A stretch of DNA of 64,000 nt from Pyxidicoccus trucidator (GTDB lineage Bacteria > Myxococcota > Myxococcia > Myxococcales > Myxococcaceae): the NCBI RefSeq assembly GCF_010894435.1, contig NZ_JAAIXZ010000028.1:1-64000 (forward strand), read 5' to 3'. The position numbers were made by a program, and so were the translations under genes. This document shows, one piece after another, positions 33,044 through 42,463 of the stretch. The notes under the pieces were generated by a model. That model was not told where the DNA came from. It saw only the letters and a list, made by a program, of their open reading frames with translations, and did no database searches. Every line of letters starts with the position of its first letter. Position 1 is the stretch's first letter.

Positions 33044-34888
33044 TCAGTACTCCTCCACGGAGTGCCCGGCCACCACCGAGGTGATGGCCTGGTTCATCAC
33101 CCGCTCGATGAAGGGCCGCGACGCCTCGTCCAGCGTGTGCACGGCCTCCTTCAGCTTCAGGTGGTCCTCGCCCTTCATCAGCTCGCGCACCCGGGCCAGG
33201 CCCGCGTCGATGGCCTCCCGCTCCCCCTCCTGGAGGAGTGAGCCGTGCTCGCGGAGCTGGCGGTCGGCCTCGGCCAGGACGCGCTCGGCGTCCACGCGCT
33301 GCTCGCGCACCTGCCGGGCCTGGATGTCGTCCTCGGCATGGTCGATGGAGTCGAGCAGCATCTGCTCGATTTCCTCATCCGTGAGGCCATGGCTCGGCTT
33401 GACGGTGATGGACTGCGCGGCGCCGGTGCTCTGCTCCTTCGCGCTGACGGAGAGGATGCCGTCCGCGTCCACACTGAAGCGGACCTCCACCCGCGCGATG
33501 CCCGCCGCCAGCGGCGGAATCCCGGAGAGGGTGAAGCGCGCCAGGCTGCGGTTGTCCTCCACCAGCTCGCGCTCGCCCTGCACCACGTGCACGTCGAGGC
33601 CCGTCTGCCCATCCTTGAAGGTGGTGAAGACCTGGGCCGCCGCCATGGGGATGGTGGAGTTGCGCGGAATGAGCTTCTCCACAATGCCGCCCATCGTCTC
33701 CAGCCCGAGCGACAGCGGAATCACGTCCAGCAGCAGCACGTCGTCCTGGCGATTCACGCTGGTGAGCAGGTTGGCCAGCACCGCCGCGCCCAGCGCCACC
33801 ACCTGGTCCGGGTCGATGTCGCCCAGCGGCTCGCGGCCAAACAGCTCCGCAACGAAGCGGCGCACCGCCGGCACGCGCGTGGCGCCGCCGACCAGGATCA
33901 CCCCGTCCAGCTCCCCGGCCGTCACGCCCGCGTCCTTCAGCGCCCGCCGGCACACCACGCCCGTCTTCTGCACGTACGGCTGAATCCAGGTCTCCATGTC
34001 CGAGCGCTTCACCGTCTGCGTGTGGCCGCCCACGGTGAGCTGCACCTCGGGCGCGTCGGTGAGCGCCTCCTTCGCCTTGCGCGAGGCCGCCAGCACCTCG
34101 GCCACCAGGGAAGGGGAGGGCTCCGCGGCGCCCATGGCCTGGAGCACCTGCTGGGCAATGGCGCGGTCGAAGTCGTCGCCCCCCAGCGCGGAGTCGCCGC
34201 CGGTGGACTTCACCTCGAAGATGCCCTCCACCAGCTTGAGGATGGAGACGTCGAAGGTGCCGCCGCCCAGGTCGTAGACGGCGAAGGTGCCCTGGCTGCC
34301 CTTGTCCAGGCCGTAGGCCAGCGCGGCGGCGGTGGGCTCGTTGAGCAGCCGCAGCACCTCCAGCCCGGCCAGCCGGCCCGCGTCCTTGGTGGCCTGCCGC
34401 TGGGCGTCGTCGAAGTAGGCGGGCACGGTGATGACCGCCTGCTCGACCTTGGTGGAGAAGTGCGCTTCCGCGCGGCGCTTGAGCGCGCGCAGCACCTCGC
34501 CGGACACCTCAATCGGCGTCACCGGGGTGCCGCCGGCCACGTCGAAGCGGACCACCTTGGCGCCGGGGACGAAGCGGTAGTGCCCCAGCTTGCGCGTCTC
34601 CGCGTCGTCCGGGCTGCGGCCCATGAAGCGCTTCACGGAGGCAATGGTGTCGGTGGGGTGCTCGGGCGCCAGGCGCCGGGCCCGCGCGCCGACCACCACG
34701 CCGCCGTCCTTCGCGTAGTGCACCACGGAGGGCAGCAGCAGCGAGTCCCCCTCGTCCACCGGGACGCAGCGGGGCGTGTCCTGGACCACCGCCGCGACGA
34801 GCGAGTTGGTGGTGCCCAGGTCGATGCCCACCGCGTAGCCCTTGGGCTTCAGCGGGTCGTGGATCTGCAGGTAGCCGTTCTTGCTCAC
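33044..34888 (-). CDS. hscA: Fe-S cluster assembly chaperone HscA (Hsp70 family)
   Basis: 614 residues from a GTG that overlaps the hscB stop (GTGA). Nucleotide-binding domain with [14 protein letters not shown] (~residues 20-33), [20 protein letters not shown] and [15 protein letters not shown]; substrate-binding domain with [15 protein letters not shown] and [15 protein letters not shown], then the helical lid. HscA binds the LPPVK loop of IscU and with HscB drives cluster transfer. The length is that of HscA rather than DnaK (no acidic tail). Operon: iscS-iscU-iscA-hscB-hscA-fdx. Confidence 0.94.
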   Translation of the reverse strand: MSKNGYLQIHDPLKPKGYAVGIDLGTTNSLVAAVVQDTPRCVPVDEGDSLLLPSVVHYAKDGGVVVGARARRLAPEHPTDTIASVKRFMGRSPDDAETRKLGHYRFVPGAKVVRFDVAGGTPVTPIEVSGEVLRALKRRAEAHFSTKVEQAVITVPAYFDDAQRQATKDAGRLAGLEVLRLLNEPTAAALAYGLDKGSQGTFAVYDLGGGTFDVSILKLVEGIFEVKSTGGDSALGGDDFDRAIAQQVLQAMGAAEPSPSLVAEVLAASRKAKEALTDAPEVQLTVGGHTQTVKRSDMETWIQPYVQKTGVVCRRALKDAGVTAGELDGVILVGGATRVPAVRRFVAELFGREPLGDIDPDQVVALGAAVLANLLTSVNRQDDVLLLDVIPLSLGLETMGGIVEKLIPRNSTIPMAAAQVFTTFKDGQTGLDVHVVQGERELVEDNRSLARFTLSGIPPLAAGIARVEVRFSVDADGILSVSAKEQSTGAAQSITVKPSHGLTDEEIEQMLLDSIDHAEDDIQARQVREQRVDAERVLAEADRQLREHGSLLQEGEREAIDAGLARVRELMKGEDHLKLKEAVHTLDEASRPFIERVMNQAITSVVAGHSVEEY

Positions 34889-35442
34889 GACAGACTCTCC
34901 TCCTCGAACGCGTCCACCTGCTCGAGGAAGCGCGTGAAGTAGCGCACCCGCCCCAGCGCGTGCGATGCCTTTTTCACCAACGCCTCCCCGTTCGCTCCCG
35001 CCCCCCCGCCCTCCAGGGTGCGCAGGATGCCGGCCGCCTCGGCGAGCGCCACCATGCGCCGGGCCTCCACGTCGGTGGCCATGACCCGGGCGCGCGCGAG
35101 GTCCTTCTTCGCCATGGCGCCATCCAGCGCCTCGCGCAGCTCCATGACCTCCTCCAGGAACTCCAGCGGCATGTCCTTCTGGGCGCCCGCGTCCTCGCGG
35201 TCCAGGTCGATGCCGTGCAGCTTGAGGAGGTAGAAGGCGCGGCGCACCGGGTCCTTCAGCGTCTTGAAGGCCTCGTTGAGCGCGGTGGTGCCCTCCAGTG
35301 CCTTGAGGCGCTCGCGAGCGTCGGCCTGCGCCACCCGGTCCGGGTGGAGCCGCAGCGACTGCTCGCGGTACTGCTTCTCCAGCGCCGGCACGTCCACGTC
35401 ATAGGCGCGCGGCAGCCCGAAGACGTCGAAGTGGGTCCTCAC
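34885..35442 (-). CDS. hscB: Co-chaperone HscB (J-domain protein)
   Basis: 185 residues from a GTG at 35442, which has GGAG eight bases before it and starts the family N-terminus [15 protein letters not shown]. The J domain contains HPD at residues 33-35 (RLHPDRVAQ). The C-terminal helical bundle binds IscU. It stimulates HscA ATPase during cluster transfer. It lies after an intrinsic terminator hairpin that separates it from iscA, so its level may be lower than that of iscSUA. Confidence 0.93.
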   Translation of the reverse strand: MRTHFDVFGLPRAYDVDVPALEKQYREQSLRLHPDRVAQADARERLKALEGTTALNEAFKTLKDPVRRAFYLLKLHGIDLDREDAGAQKDMPLEFLEEVMELREALDGAMAKKDLARARVMATDVEARRMVALAEAAGILRTLEGGGAGANGEALVKKASHALGRVRYFTRFLEQVDAFEEESLS

Positions 35443-35474
35443 AGGGGGCTCTCCAAAGGGGTGACAAACGAAAA

Positions 35475-35497
35475 GGGCCCGGCGGCTGGCCGGGCCC
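35475..35497 (-). terminator. Intrinsic terminator inside the isc operon, after iscA
   Basis: A perfect 9-bp stem GGGCCCGGC/GCCGGGCCC (35475-35483, 35489-35497), followed on the minus strand by TTTTCGTTTG. It lies 48 bases after the iscA stop and 33 before the hscB start. Confidence 0.75.
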
Positions 35498-35545
35498 ATG
35501 TGTCGGTGGCCCCGCCCGGGAAGGGGCGGAGCACCGGAGGCCGCT

Positions 35546-35950
35546 TCAGACGGAGAAGCTCTCTCCGCAGCCGCAGGCGGCCTTCACGTTGGGGTTCTCC
35601 AGCTTGAAGCCGGAGGCCATCAGCGTCTGCTCGAACACCAGCGTGGTGCCGATGAGGTACAGGTAGCTCTTCGGGTCCACGAAGACGCGCACGCCGTCCT
35701 TCTCGAAAATCTTGTCGCGCTCGCGGGACTTCTCGGACCACTCCATGGAGTACTGGAGGCCCGAGCAGCCGCCGCCCTTCACGGCCAGCCGCAGGCCCGC
35801 CTCGGGCGTCTGGCGCTGCTCCAGCAGCTCCTTCAGCCGGCCCACCGCGCTGTCCGCGATGACAATGCCCTTCGGGGGGGCGGGCTTCGCCGCGGGCGCG
35901 GTGGCAGGCGGCTGGCTCTGCATCGTCTCCTGGGTCGCCTGCTCACTCAT
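35546..35950 (-). CDS. iscA: IscA/HesB-type Fe-S assembly protein
   Basis: 134 residues. A-type carrier that passes clusters or iron to target proteins. The three invariant cysteines are Cys62 (GGGCSGLQY), Cys126 and Cys128 (AACGCGESF). The first ~27 residues are an Ala/Pro/Gln-rich extension not usual in IscA (typical length ~107). It follows iscU by 24 bases, and a terminator follows the gene. Confidence 0.93.
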   Translation of the reverse strand: MSEQATQETMQSQPPATAPAAKPAPPKGIVIADSAVGRLKELLEQRQTPEAGLRLAVKGGGCSGLQYSMEWSEKSRERDKIFEKDGVRVFVDPKSYLYLIGTTLVFEQTLMASGFKLENPNVKAACGCGESFSV

Positions 35951-35974
35951 GGTTGCCTCTCCCGTCCCGCCGCG

Positions 35975-36376
35975 TCAGGACGCCTTGGCCTGGCGCGCGG
36001 CGCGCTTCTTCTTGAAGTCCTCGATGGCCGCCTTGATGGCGTCCTCGGCCAGCACGGAGCAGTGGATCTTCACCGGCGGCAGGGACAGCTCGCGGGCCAC
36101 GTCCTTGTTGGAGATGGTCATCGCCTCGTCCACCGTCTTGCCCTTCACCCACTCGGTGACGAGCGAGGAGGAGGCGATGGCCGAGCCACAGCCGAAGGTC
36201 TTGAAGCGGGCATCTTCGATGCGCCCGTCCTCGGTGATCTTCAGCTGCAGGCGCATCACGTCGCCGCAGGCGGGGGCGCCCACCAGACCGGTCCCCACGT
36301 TCGGGTCTTCCTTGTCCATCGTCCCGACGTTACGGGGGTTCTCGTAGTGGTCGATGACCTTGTCGCTGTAAGCCAT
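35975..36376 (-). CDS. iscU: Fe-S cluster scaffold protein IscU
   Basis: 133 residues; the ATG at 36376 follows AAGGAG by six bases. The scaffold on which IscS-derived sulfur and iron form 2Fe-2S clusters. Ligands Cys37, Asp39, Cys63 and Cys106 are present (PACGDV, FGCGSAIASS, KIHCSV), and the chaperone-binding loop LPPVK is at residues 99-103. Normal length. Located 128 bases after iscS. Confidence 0.95.
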   Translation of the reverse strand: MAYSDKVIDHYENPRNVGTMDKEDPNVGTGLVGAPACGDVMRLQLKITEDGRIEDARFKTFGCGSAIASSSLVTEWVKGKTVDEAMTISNKDVARELSLPPVKIHCSVLAEDAIKAAIEDFKKKRAARQAKAS

Positions 36377-36504
36377 ATCGACTCCTTCAACGGATGCTTC
36401 GCACCAAAGGTTCCGGAGGGCAATGCCCCCCATCCGAGGGGCCATGCGCTCCGCTGTATGCCAGGAAAGACGGGCTAATGCGCCGTTCACTCGGATGGGC
36501 GGCG

Positions 36505-37869
36505 CTAGTGCGCCGTCCACTCAATCGACTTCAGGTCGATGCCTTCCTTGGCCATCTCGTAGAGCGGGCTCATCTCCCGCAGCTTGCGGACCTTGCCCAC
36601 GACCAGCTCTACCACGTAATCGACTTCCTCTTCCGTGGTGAAGCGGCCCAGGCCGAAGCGGATGGAGCTGTGCGCCAGCTCCTCGTCCACGCCCAGCGCC
36701 CGGAGCACGTAGGACGGCTCCAGCGAGGCGGACGTGCAGGCGGAGCCCGAGGACACGGCCACGTCCTTGATGCCCATCATCAGGGACTCACCCTCGGCGT
36801 GGGCGAAGGAGATGTTGAGGTTGCCCGGCAGCCGGTGCTCCATGGAGCCGTTGATGACCGTCATGTCCAGCGCGTCCGTCAGCCCCTTCCGGAGCTTCTC
36901 GCGCAGCCGGAGGATGCGGGCGGACTCCTCGGGCAGCTCCTTGCGGGCGAACTCCGCCGCCGCGCCGAAGCCGACGATGGCCGCCACGTTCAGCGTGCCG
37001 GAGCGCATGCCGCGCTCGTGGCCGCCGCCGTCGATGATGGGGGCGATGCGCACGCGCGGCTTGCGGCGCACGTAGAGGGCGCCGACGCCCTTGGGGCCGT
37101 ACATCTTGTGCGCGGTGATGGACGCGAGGTCCACCTTCATGGCCTCCACGTCGAAGGGCACCTTGCCGATGCCCTGCACCGCGTCGCAGTGGAAGAGCAC
37201 GCTCTTGGAGCGGCACAGGGCGCCAATCTCCGCGACGGGCTGCACGGTGCCAATCTCGTTGTTGGCGAACATGATGGAGACCAGCACCGTCTTCGGCGTC
37301 ATCGCCGCGGCCAGCTTCTCCAGGCTCACCCGGCCGTCCTGCTCCACGTCCAGGTAGGTGACGCGCGCGCCGCCGGTGGGCAGCTCCGCCCACTTCTTGT
37401 AGGTGGCGTCGTTCTCCACGTCGAACTTCGCGGCCAGCTCGGCGAGGTTGTCCTCGGTGACGTCCTGCTCGGCCAATTGCGCCAGGCGCAGCGCCTTCAG
37501 CTCGTCCAGGCGCTCCTGGCGGATGCGCTCCAGGCGCTTGCAGGTGTCCAGGACGGCCTTGTGCTCCGTCTTGAGGGTGATGATGTGGTCACCCTTGGAC
37601 TTGTAGAACTCGATGACGCCCTTGATGGCCAGGTTGTCGGACTCGGTGGCGCCGGAGGTGAAGACGATTTCCTGCTCGGACGCGCCGATGAGCTCGGCCA
37701 CCTGCTGGCGGGCCTTCTTCACCGCTGCCTCGGCCTTCCAGCCGAACACGTGGTTGCGGCTGGCCGCGTTGCCGAAGTCCTCGCGCAGGTAGGGCAGCAT
37801 GACCTCCAGCACCCGCGGGTCCAGCGGCGTGGTGGCGTGGTAGTCCATGTAGATCGGCAGCTTCACCAT
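36505..37869 (-). CDS. iscS: Cysteine desulfurase IscS with an inserted helical segment
   Basis: 454 residues; the ATG at 37869 gives the family N-terminus [22 protein letters not shown] four codons earlier is possible. Removes sulfur from cysteine for Fe-S and other sulfur pathways. PLP Lys is K255 ([11 protein letters not shown]), and the active Cys is C378 ([14 protein letters not shown]). It is about 50 residues longer than E. coli IscS (404) because of a charged insertion at ~116-167 (after [16 protein letters not shown], before [12 protein letters not shown]). First gene of the isc operon; no iscR upstream, but a promoter with an inverted repeat is present. Confidence 0.94.
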   Translation of the reverse strand: MVKLPIYMDYHATTPLDPRVLEVMLPYLREDFGNAASRNHVFGWKAEAAVKKARQQVAELIGASEQEIVFTSGATESDNLAIKGVIEFYKSKGDHIITLKTEHKAVLDTCKRLERIRQERLDELKALRLAQLAEQDVTEDNLAELAAKFDVENDATYKKWAELPTGGARVTYLDVEQDGRVSLEKLAAAMTPKTVLVSIMFANNEIGTVQPVAEIGALCRSKSVLFHCDAVQGIGKVPFDVEAMKVDLASITAHKMYGPKGVGALYVRRKPRVRIAPIIDGGGHERGMRSGTLNVAAIVGFGAAAEFARKELPEESARILRLREKLRKGLTDALDMTVINGSMEHRLPGNLNISFAHAEGESLMMGIKDVAVSSGSACTSASLEPSYVLRALGVDEELAHSSIRFGLGRFTTEEEVDYVVELVVGKVRKLREMSPLYEMAKEGIDLKSIEWTAH

Positions 37870-37970
37870 TGCTTCCAACACCTTCCTGTAAGGGGGCTTC
37901 TACCGCCCCCGCGCCCCGGCGCCAGCAGGTGGCGCGCCGCAGAGGTCCTACACCAGCGCACATGAATGTG

Positions 37971-37983
37971 GACCGGACTGGTC
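37971..37983 (-). promoter_or_regulatory. Inverted repeat at the iscS start of transcription, possible operator
   Basis: GACCGGACTGGTC is a 4-5-4 inverted repeat placed over the predicted transcription start of iscS. Its position is right for a repressor such as an IscR-type protein, but the resemblance to IscR sites is only partial. Confidence 0.3.
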
Positions 37984-37984
37984 A

Positions 37985-38012
37985 AATATAAAAAGGAGTG
38001 CCCCCGGGTCAA
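37985..38012 (-). promoter_or_regulatory. Candidate sigma-70 promoter of the isc operon
   Basis: On the minus strand TTGACC (complement of 38007-38012), a 16-base spacer and TATATT (complement of 37985-37990). This AT-rich patch is rare in the window and faces iscS, giving a leader of about 110 bases. Confidence 0.55.
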
Positions 38013-38254
38013 GCGAACATAAGGCGCACGCGAGATGTGGGAGGTGCTCCGGAATGGCGCCCGGGCGCAGCCCCAGGCTCTGGAGTTGCGCCGTCCGGGT
38101 TCAACGCCGCGCCGCCGTGGATCACTCCGGGTGCACCGTTCTGGAGCGGAGTGCGCCGGAATGGCGCGGCCCCTTCGCCCAAAGGCCTGATTTCCCGGCA
38201 GGCCATGCCTTGGCCGACTGCCTGCACAGAGGCCCTGTCGCAAGGGAGGCAGGC
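38013..38254. other. Non-coding gap before the SPFH gene with a near-exact 17-base repeat
   Basis: Part of a 385-base stretch (37870-38254) without a gene. It holds GTGCTCCGGAATGGCGC at 38044-38060 and GTGCGCCGGAATGGCGC at 38151-38167, differing by one base, 107 bases apart. Nothing else clear is seen; the strong ribosome binding site GGGAGG before 38255 belongs to the next gene. Confidence 0.4.
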
Positions 38255-40324
38255 ATGAGCGCGAACACGAAGCAGGCGGCCAAGGCGAAGGAGTCCCCCG
38301 AGTCCGGTGAGGCAGGTGGCAGGACTCAGCTCGTCCGTGTGGACGGCGGCGGGGGTGGCAGCGGGAGGGGAGAGCACCACATTCGCCATGCGGAAGGGTG
38401 GCGCGCGGGCAAGCCGGTGGAGGACCCGGAGAAGATGAAGCGCTGGGGGCTCGTCACGGCGCGGCCCAGCGAGTTCCTCGTCCACATGCGGCGCGGCCGG
38501 GTGCGCGACGTCAGCGGCCAGGGCGCCAGCTGCTTCAAGCTGCCGGGCGACTCGGTGGCGATTGTGCCCACCAGCATCCAGCGGCTCCAGTTCACCGCGG
38601 ACCAGGTGACGAACGAGAAGGTGGGCGTCCAGGTGACGGGCCTCGCGGTGTACCGCATCGCGGACCCGCTGGTGGCCTTCCGGATGCTCAACTTCTCCTT
38701 CCCGGAGCGGGCGCAGGAGAAGCTGGCGGAGCTGCTGCGGGAGATGTTCGTGGGCGCCGCGCGGCGACTCGTGGCGAACATGTCCGTGGAGGAGTGCTTC
38801 TCCAAGCGCAAGGAGGGCATCGCCGCGGAGCTGATGCGCGAGATTGCCCCGGTGGTGGCGGGCAACGGCAAGCTGGAGGACCAGGTGGACGCGGGCTGGG
38901 GCGTCATCCTGGACACGATTGAAATCCAGGACGTGCGCGTCCTGTCCTCCACCGTCTTCGAGAACATGCAGGCGCGCTTCCGCCGCGAGCAGGAGCGGCA
39001 GGCGCGCGAGGCGGAGCTGGCCAAGGAGCGCTTCGTCCACCGCGAGGAGACGGAGGCCGAGCGGCAGCTCAGCCTGCAGCGGCTGGCGGCCGAGGAGGAG
39101 GTGCGCCAGGGCCGGCAGGTGGCCGACGAGCAGGCCCGGCTGGATGCGCTGGCGGTGGAGGCGCGCGTCGCCGAGGCGAAGCTCGCCCAGGAGCGCACGC
39201 TGAAGCAGGAGCAGGCCACGGTGGAGCGTCAGGTGGCGCTCACCCGGCTGGCCGCCGAGCAGGAGGTCCGCCAGAAGAAGCAGGTCTCCGACGAGCAGGC
39301 GAAGCTGGAGGCGCTGGCCGGAGAGTCCCGCCTGTCCGAGGCGAAGATTGTCTCCGAGCGCACGCTGTCCATCAGCCGCGCGCAGGTGGAGATGGAGAAG
39401 CTGCAGCGCGAGCAGGAGGACGAAATCGCCCGTCAGCGCATGGCGCTGGAGACGCTCAAGCGCGAGCAGGACACGAACGTGCACCAGGCGAAGCTGGAGC
39501 TGGAGAAGCTCAAGCTGGCGCAGGAGGCCGAGGCCGCGCAGGCGAAGGTGGAGCTGGTGCGCCTGCAGCGCGTGCAGGAGGCGGACGCCGCGAAGGCGCA
39601 GCTGGAGCTGGCCCGCCAGCAGCGCGAGGCGGAGCTGGAGCTGGCCCGTCAGGAGCGCGAGCAGCAGCTGGAGCTGGCGCGGCTGCAGCGGGAGCAGGAG
39701 GCGGAGTCCACCAAGGCGCGCATGGAGCTGGCGCGGCAGCTGCGCGAGCAGGAAATCGAATTGGCGGCGCAGCAGCACGACCAGGAGCTGTCGCTGCAGA
39801 AGCAGAAGCGCGAGCAGGAGGTGGAGCTGGCGCGGCTTCGGGCCGAGCAGGAGGCGGAAGCCGAGAAGGGCCGCCTGGTGCTGGAGCGCATGCGCCGCGA
39901 GCAGGAGCAGACGACGGCGCGGCACGAGGCGCTGCTCGCCGAGCACCAGCAGGAGGCGGAGCGGCTGCACGCGGAGCTCCAGGTGGTGCAGGCGCGCAAG
40001 TCCATCGTCGAGACGGAGGTGGCCATCGCCGAGCTGCGCGTGCGCAAGGACCGGACGCACCAGGAGCTGGAGCTGGTCAAGGCTCGGGCGCTGCGCGACA
40101 TCGAGAACAGCGTGAGCGCGGAGGTCATCCAGATGACGCTCGCGCAGCAGCTGCCGCAGGTGGCCGCCGCCTTCCAGCAGAAGATGGGCGAGGTGCACGT
40201 CACGGCGGTGGATGGGGCCAACCCGTTTGGTTACATCGCCGCCGCGGTGGAAGGTGTCATGGGGTTGGCGCGCTCCGCGGGCCTCAAGGTGCCTGCCTCC
40301 TCGCCTGCCTCTCCGGCGCAGTAG
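38255..40324 (+). CDS. SPFH/band 7 domain protein with a very long coiled coil (flotillin-like)
   Basis: 689 residues; the ATG follows GGAGG by seven bases. After a Gly-rich N-terminus (~1-45) an SPFH domain spans ~55-245 (GLVTARPSEFLVHMRRGRV, VTNEKVGVQVTGLAVYRIAD, AAELMREIAPVVAGNG, GVILDTIEIQDVRVLSS). Residues ~250-630 are an almost unbroken charged coiled coil with a repeated LELARxQREQE-type unit (~26 residues per repeat), followed by a short C-terminal region with MTLAQQLPQVAAAFQQKMG. No membrane helix or signal is seen. SPFH proteins oligomerise into rings or membrane microdomains. Alone in its transcription unit; role unknown. Confidence 0.83.
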   Translation: MSANTKQAAKAKESPESGEAGGRTQLVRVDGGGGGSGRGEHHIRHAEGWRAGKPVEDPEKMKRWGLVTARPSEFLVHMRRGRVRDVSGQGASCFKLPGDSVAIVPTSIQRLQFTADQVTNEKVGVQVTGLAVYRIADPLVAFRMLNFSFPERAQEKLAELLREMFVGAARRLVANMSVEECFSKRKEGIAAELMREIAPVVAGNGKLEDQVDAGWGVILDTIEIQDVRVLSSTVFENMQARFRREQERQAREAELAKERFVHREETEAERQLSLQRLAAEEEVRQGRQVADEQARLDALAVEARVAEAKLAQERTLKQEQATVERQVALTRLAAEQEVRQKKQVSDEQAKLEALAGESRLSEAKIVSERTLSISRAQVEMEKLQREQEDEIARQRMALETLKREQDTNVHQAKLELEKLKLAQEAEAAQAKVELVRLQRVQEADAAKAQLELARQQREAELELARQEREQQLELARLQREQEAESTKARMELARQLREQEIELAAQQHDQELSLQKQKREQEVELARLRAEQEAEAEKGRLVLERMRREQEQTTARHEALLAEHQQEAERLHAELQVVQARKSIVETEVAIAELRVRKDRTHQELELVKARALRDIENSVSAEVIQMTLAQQLPQVAAAFQQKMGEVHVTAVDGANPFGYIAAAVEGVMGLARSAGLKVPASSPASPAQ

Positions 40325-40387
40325 CCCGTTTCCCCGGGCCTGCGTATAGAGGGTGGGCCCGCAGGGGAATGACGGAGCGAAGCGCAC

Positions 40388-41830
40388 ATGGACGCGAAGA
40401 GACTGGCAGTGGTGGCGGTGCTGGCGGGTGTGGCGGTGGCCGTGGTGCCCTGGCTGCTGCCCACCGGCCCCACTGCCGGCCTGGACGCGGCCCGGTTCCT
40501 CGAATCGGGCAGCCTGGCGGTGGGCGCCGCGGTGGTGTTCGCCGGCGGGCTGCTCACCGCCCTGACACCCTGCGTCTACCCGCTCATCCCGATTACCGTC
40601 TCCGTCTTCGGTGCGCGGAAGGCGGAGGGGCGGGGCAAGGCGCTGCTCCTCACCTCGGCCTACATCGTGGGCATGGGGGTGGTGTTCAGCGCGCTGGGAA
40701 TCCTGGCGGCGAAGACGGGCCAGGCCTTCGGCGCGCTGCTGGGGCATCCGGCGGTGGTGTCGGGGCTGGCGGTGTTCCTGCTGCTGCTGGCCACGTCCAT
40801 GTTCGGCGCCTTCGAGCTGGCGCTGCCGTCCAACTGGCAGTCGAAGCTGACGTCGGTGGGCGGCTCGGGCGTGGCGGGCGCGTTCCTCATGGGCAGCGTG
40901 TCGGGCTTCCTCGCGGCGCCCTGCACCGGGCCGGTGCTGACGGGCCTGCTGGCCTTCGTGGCGAAGACGGCCAACACCACGCTGGGCGCGACGCTGCTGT
41001 TCATCTACGCGCTGGGCATCGGCGTGCCCTTCTTCCTCATCGGCGTCTTCACCGTGCGGCTGCCGCGTGGCGGCGTGTGGATGGAGTGGGTGAAGAGCGT
41101 GCTGGGCATCATGCTGGTGGCGCTGGCCTTCAGCTACCTCAAGGACGCGATGCCCTGGGCGCGTGACGTGGTGAAGGGGCTGGGCGCGCAGGTGGGGCAA
41201 TTGCCGGGCGCGGCCATCGCCGCGGTGCTGGCGGTGGCGGGCGTGCTGGTGGGCGCGGTGCACCGCTCGTTCAAGGAGGGCGCGCGCGACTTCTCGCTGA
41301 AGGCGCTGGGCGTGGCGCTGGTGGTGGTGGCGCTGGTGCTGCGCGGCGGCGCGCTGGACGCGGGCCCGGTGGGCACGCTGTGGGTGAGCCTGGGCCTGGC
41401 CGAGCCGCCCGTGGCGCCGTCCTGGCGGTGGCACCACGTCATGCCCGCGAAGCAGGCGACGTTCTCCCCGGAGGAGTTCGAGAAGGTGCTCGCGCAGGCG
41501 AAGGCCGACGGGCGCCCGGTGCTCATCGACTTCTTCGCGGACTGGTGCGCGGCCTGCAAGGAGCTGGACCGCGAGACGTACCCCGCGCCGGAGGTCATCT
41601 CCCAGTCGTCGGAGGGCCAGTTCCTCAACATCAAGATTGATGCGACGAACAGCGAGGACGCGCTGGATGCGCTGCTGGAGCGCTTCGGCGTGGAGGGCCT
41701 GCCCACCGTGGCCTTCGTGTCGCCGCAAGGCGAGGTGCTGACGAAGCCGCGCATCACCGGCTTCCTGGAGCCCAGCCCGTTCGCCCAGGAGATGAAGAAG
41801 GCGCGCTGCTCGTCCGAAGGCGCCTGCTGA
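40388..41830 (+). CDS. dsbD: Thiol:disulfide interchange protein DsbD (lacking the N-terminal domain)
   Basis: 480 residues. Carries electrons from cytoplasmic thioredoxin across the inner membrane to periplasmic partners. Eight membrane segments with the two redox cysteines Cys62 (TALTPCVYPLIPI) and Cys179 (AAPCTGPVLTG), then a periplasmic thioredoxin-like domain with CAAC at 387-390 (DWCAACKEL). The N-terminal immunoglobulin-like alpha domain of E. coli DsbD (565 aa) is absent, so another protein must receive the electrons. A C-terminal SSEGAC tail adds two cysteines. Stands alone, 63 bases after the SPFH gene. Confidence 0.92.
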   Translation: MDAKRLAVVAVLAGVAVAVVPWLLPTGPTAGLDAARFLESGSLAVGAAVVFAGGLLTALTPCVYPLIPITVSVFGARKAEGRGKALLLTSAYIVGMGVVFSALGILAAKTGQAFGALLGHPAVVSGLAVFLLLLATSMFGAFELALPSNWQSKLTSVGGSGVAGAFLMGSVSGFLAAPCTGPVLTGLLAFVAKTANTTLGATLLFIYALGIGVPFFLIGVFTVRLPRGGVWMEWVKSVLGIMLVALAFSYLKDAMPWARDVVKGLGAQVGQLPGAAIAAVLAVAGVLVGAVHRSFKEGARDFSLKALGVALVVVALVLRGGALDAGPVGTLWVSLGLAEPPVAPSWRWHHVMPAKQATFSPEEFEKVLAQAKADGRPVLIDFFADWCAACKELDRETYPAPEVISQSSEGQFLNIKIDATNSEDALDALLERFGVEGLPTVAFVSPQGEVLTKPRITGFLEPSPFAQEMKKARCSSEGAC

Positions 41831-41848
41831 GCCTCGTGACGGGGGACT

Positions 41849-42463
41849 TCAGTCCCCATCGTCCGCGTCACAGCCGGGCGTCGCCAGCCGTCCACGGCTC
41901 ATCATCACCCGGTCGATCATCACCTCGTGCAGCGCGTAGAGGGGGCTGGCCACGTGCTCGCCCTCCAGGTGCGCCAGCGCTCCGGCGATGGCCTCCAGCG
42001 TGGACATGCCGTCCGGGTGCGGCGGCCGCCTCAGGCGGCGTGTGTCCGGCAGCGGTGGGGGCAGCTTCAGGCCCGGCAGCCGTCGCAGCGCCGGCACCCG
42101 CTGCACCATGCGGCGCGCCTGTCCCCAGCTTCCGTCCAGGACGATGAGTCGCGCGGGCGGAGTTGCGTCCGGCGTGGTCTCCAGCTGCGTGTCCGGGAAG
42201 AGCAGCCACGTGTCCGGCGCCTCCAGCACGGAGGTGTCGAAGGGCTGGCCCGGCGAGCCATAGGAGACGATGCGGCAGCGGGGCAGGGCGAGCGCCGCCA
42301 TCCGCGCCGTGTTGGTGGACTTCAACGTCTCCTTGTGGTGGCGGATGACAAGCAGCTCCGTGCGCGTGGCGATGCTCGGCACCTCGGCGCACAGACACAG
42401 GTAGGTGGGCAGGAAGCAACGCGGGCAGCGGCCAGCGAGGTCCTCCGGGGTTCGAGACCTCAT
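41849..42463 (-). CDS. DTW-domain protein, TapT-like tRNA aminocarboxypropyltransferase
   Basis: 204 residues; the ATG at 42463 overlaps the previous gene stop (ATGA). DTW proteins such as E. coli TapT transfer the 3-amino-3-carboxypropyl group of SAM to uridine in tRNA (acp3U). The N-terminal zinc-type cluster is present (RCPRCFLPTYLCLC, Cys13, 16, 23, 25). The name-giving motif appears as LIVLDGSWGQARRM, so the DTW is replaced by DGSW. Downstream SPLYALHEVMIDRVMMSRGR fits the family C-terminus. Translationally coupled to an unknown protein. Confidence 0.82.
   Translation of the reverse strand: MRSRTPEDLAGRCPRCFLPTYLCLCAEVPSIATRTELLVIRHHKETLKSTNTARMAALALPRCRIVSYGSPGQPFDTSVLEAPDTWLLFPDTQLETTPDATPPARLIVLDGSWGQARRMVQRVPALRRLPGLKLPPPLPDTRRLRRPPHPDGMSTLEAIAGALAHLEGEHVASPLYALHEVMIDRVMMSRGRLATPGCDADDGD

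Noticed and set aside
38009-41728. Open frame of about 1240 codons on the minus strand across the SPFH and DsbD genes
   Set aside because: Low-complexity Leu/Gln/Arg/His-rich product mirrored from the coiled-coil gene; no motif, and real genes occupy the other strand.
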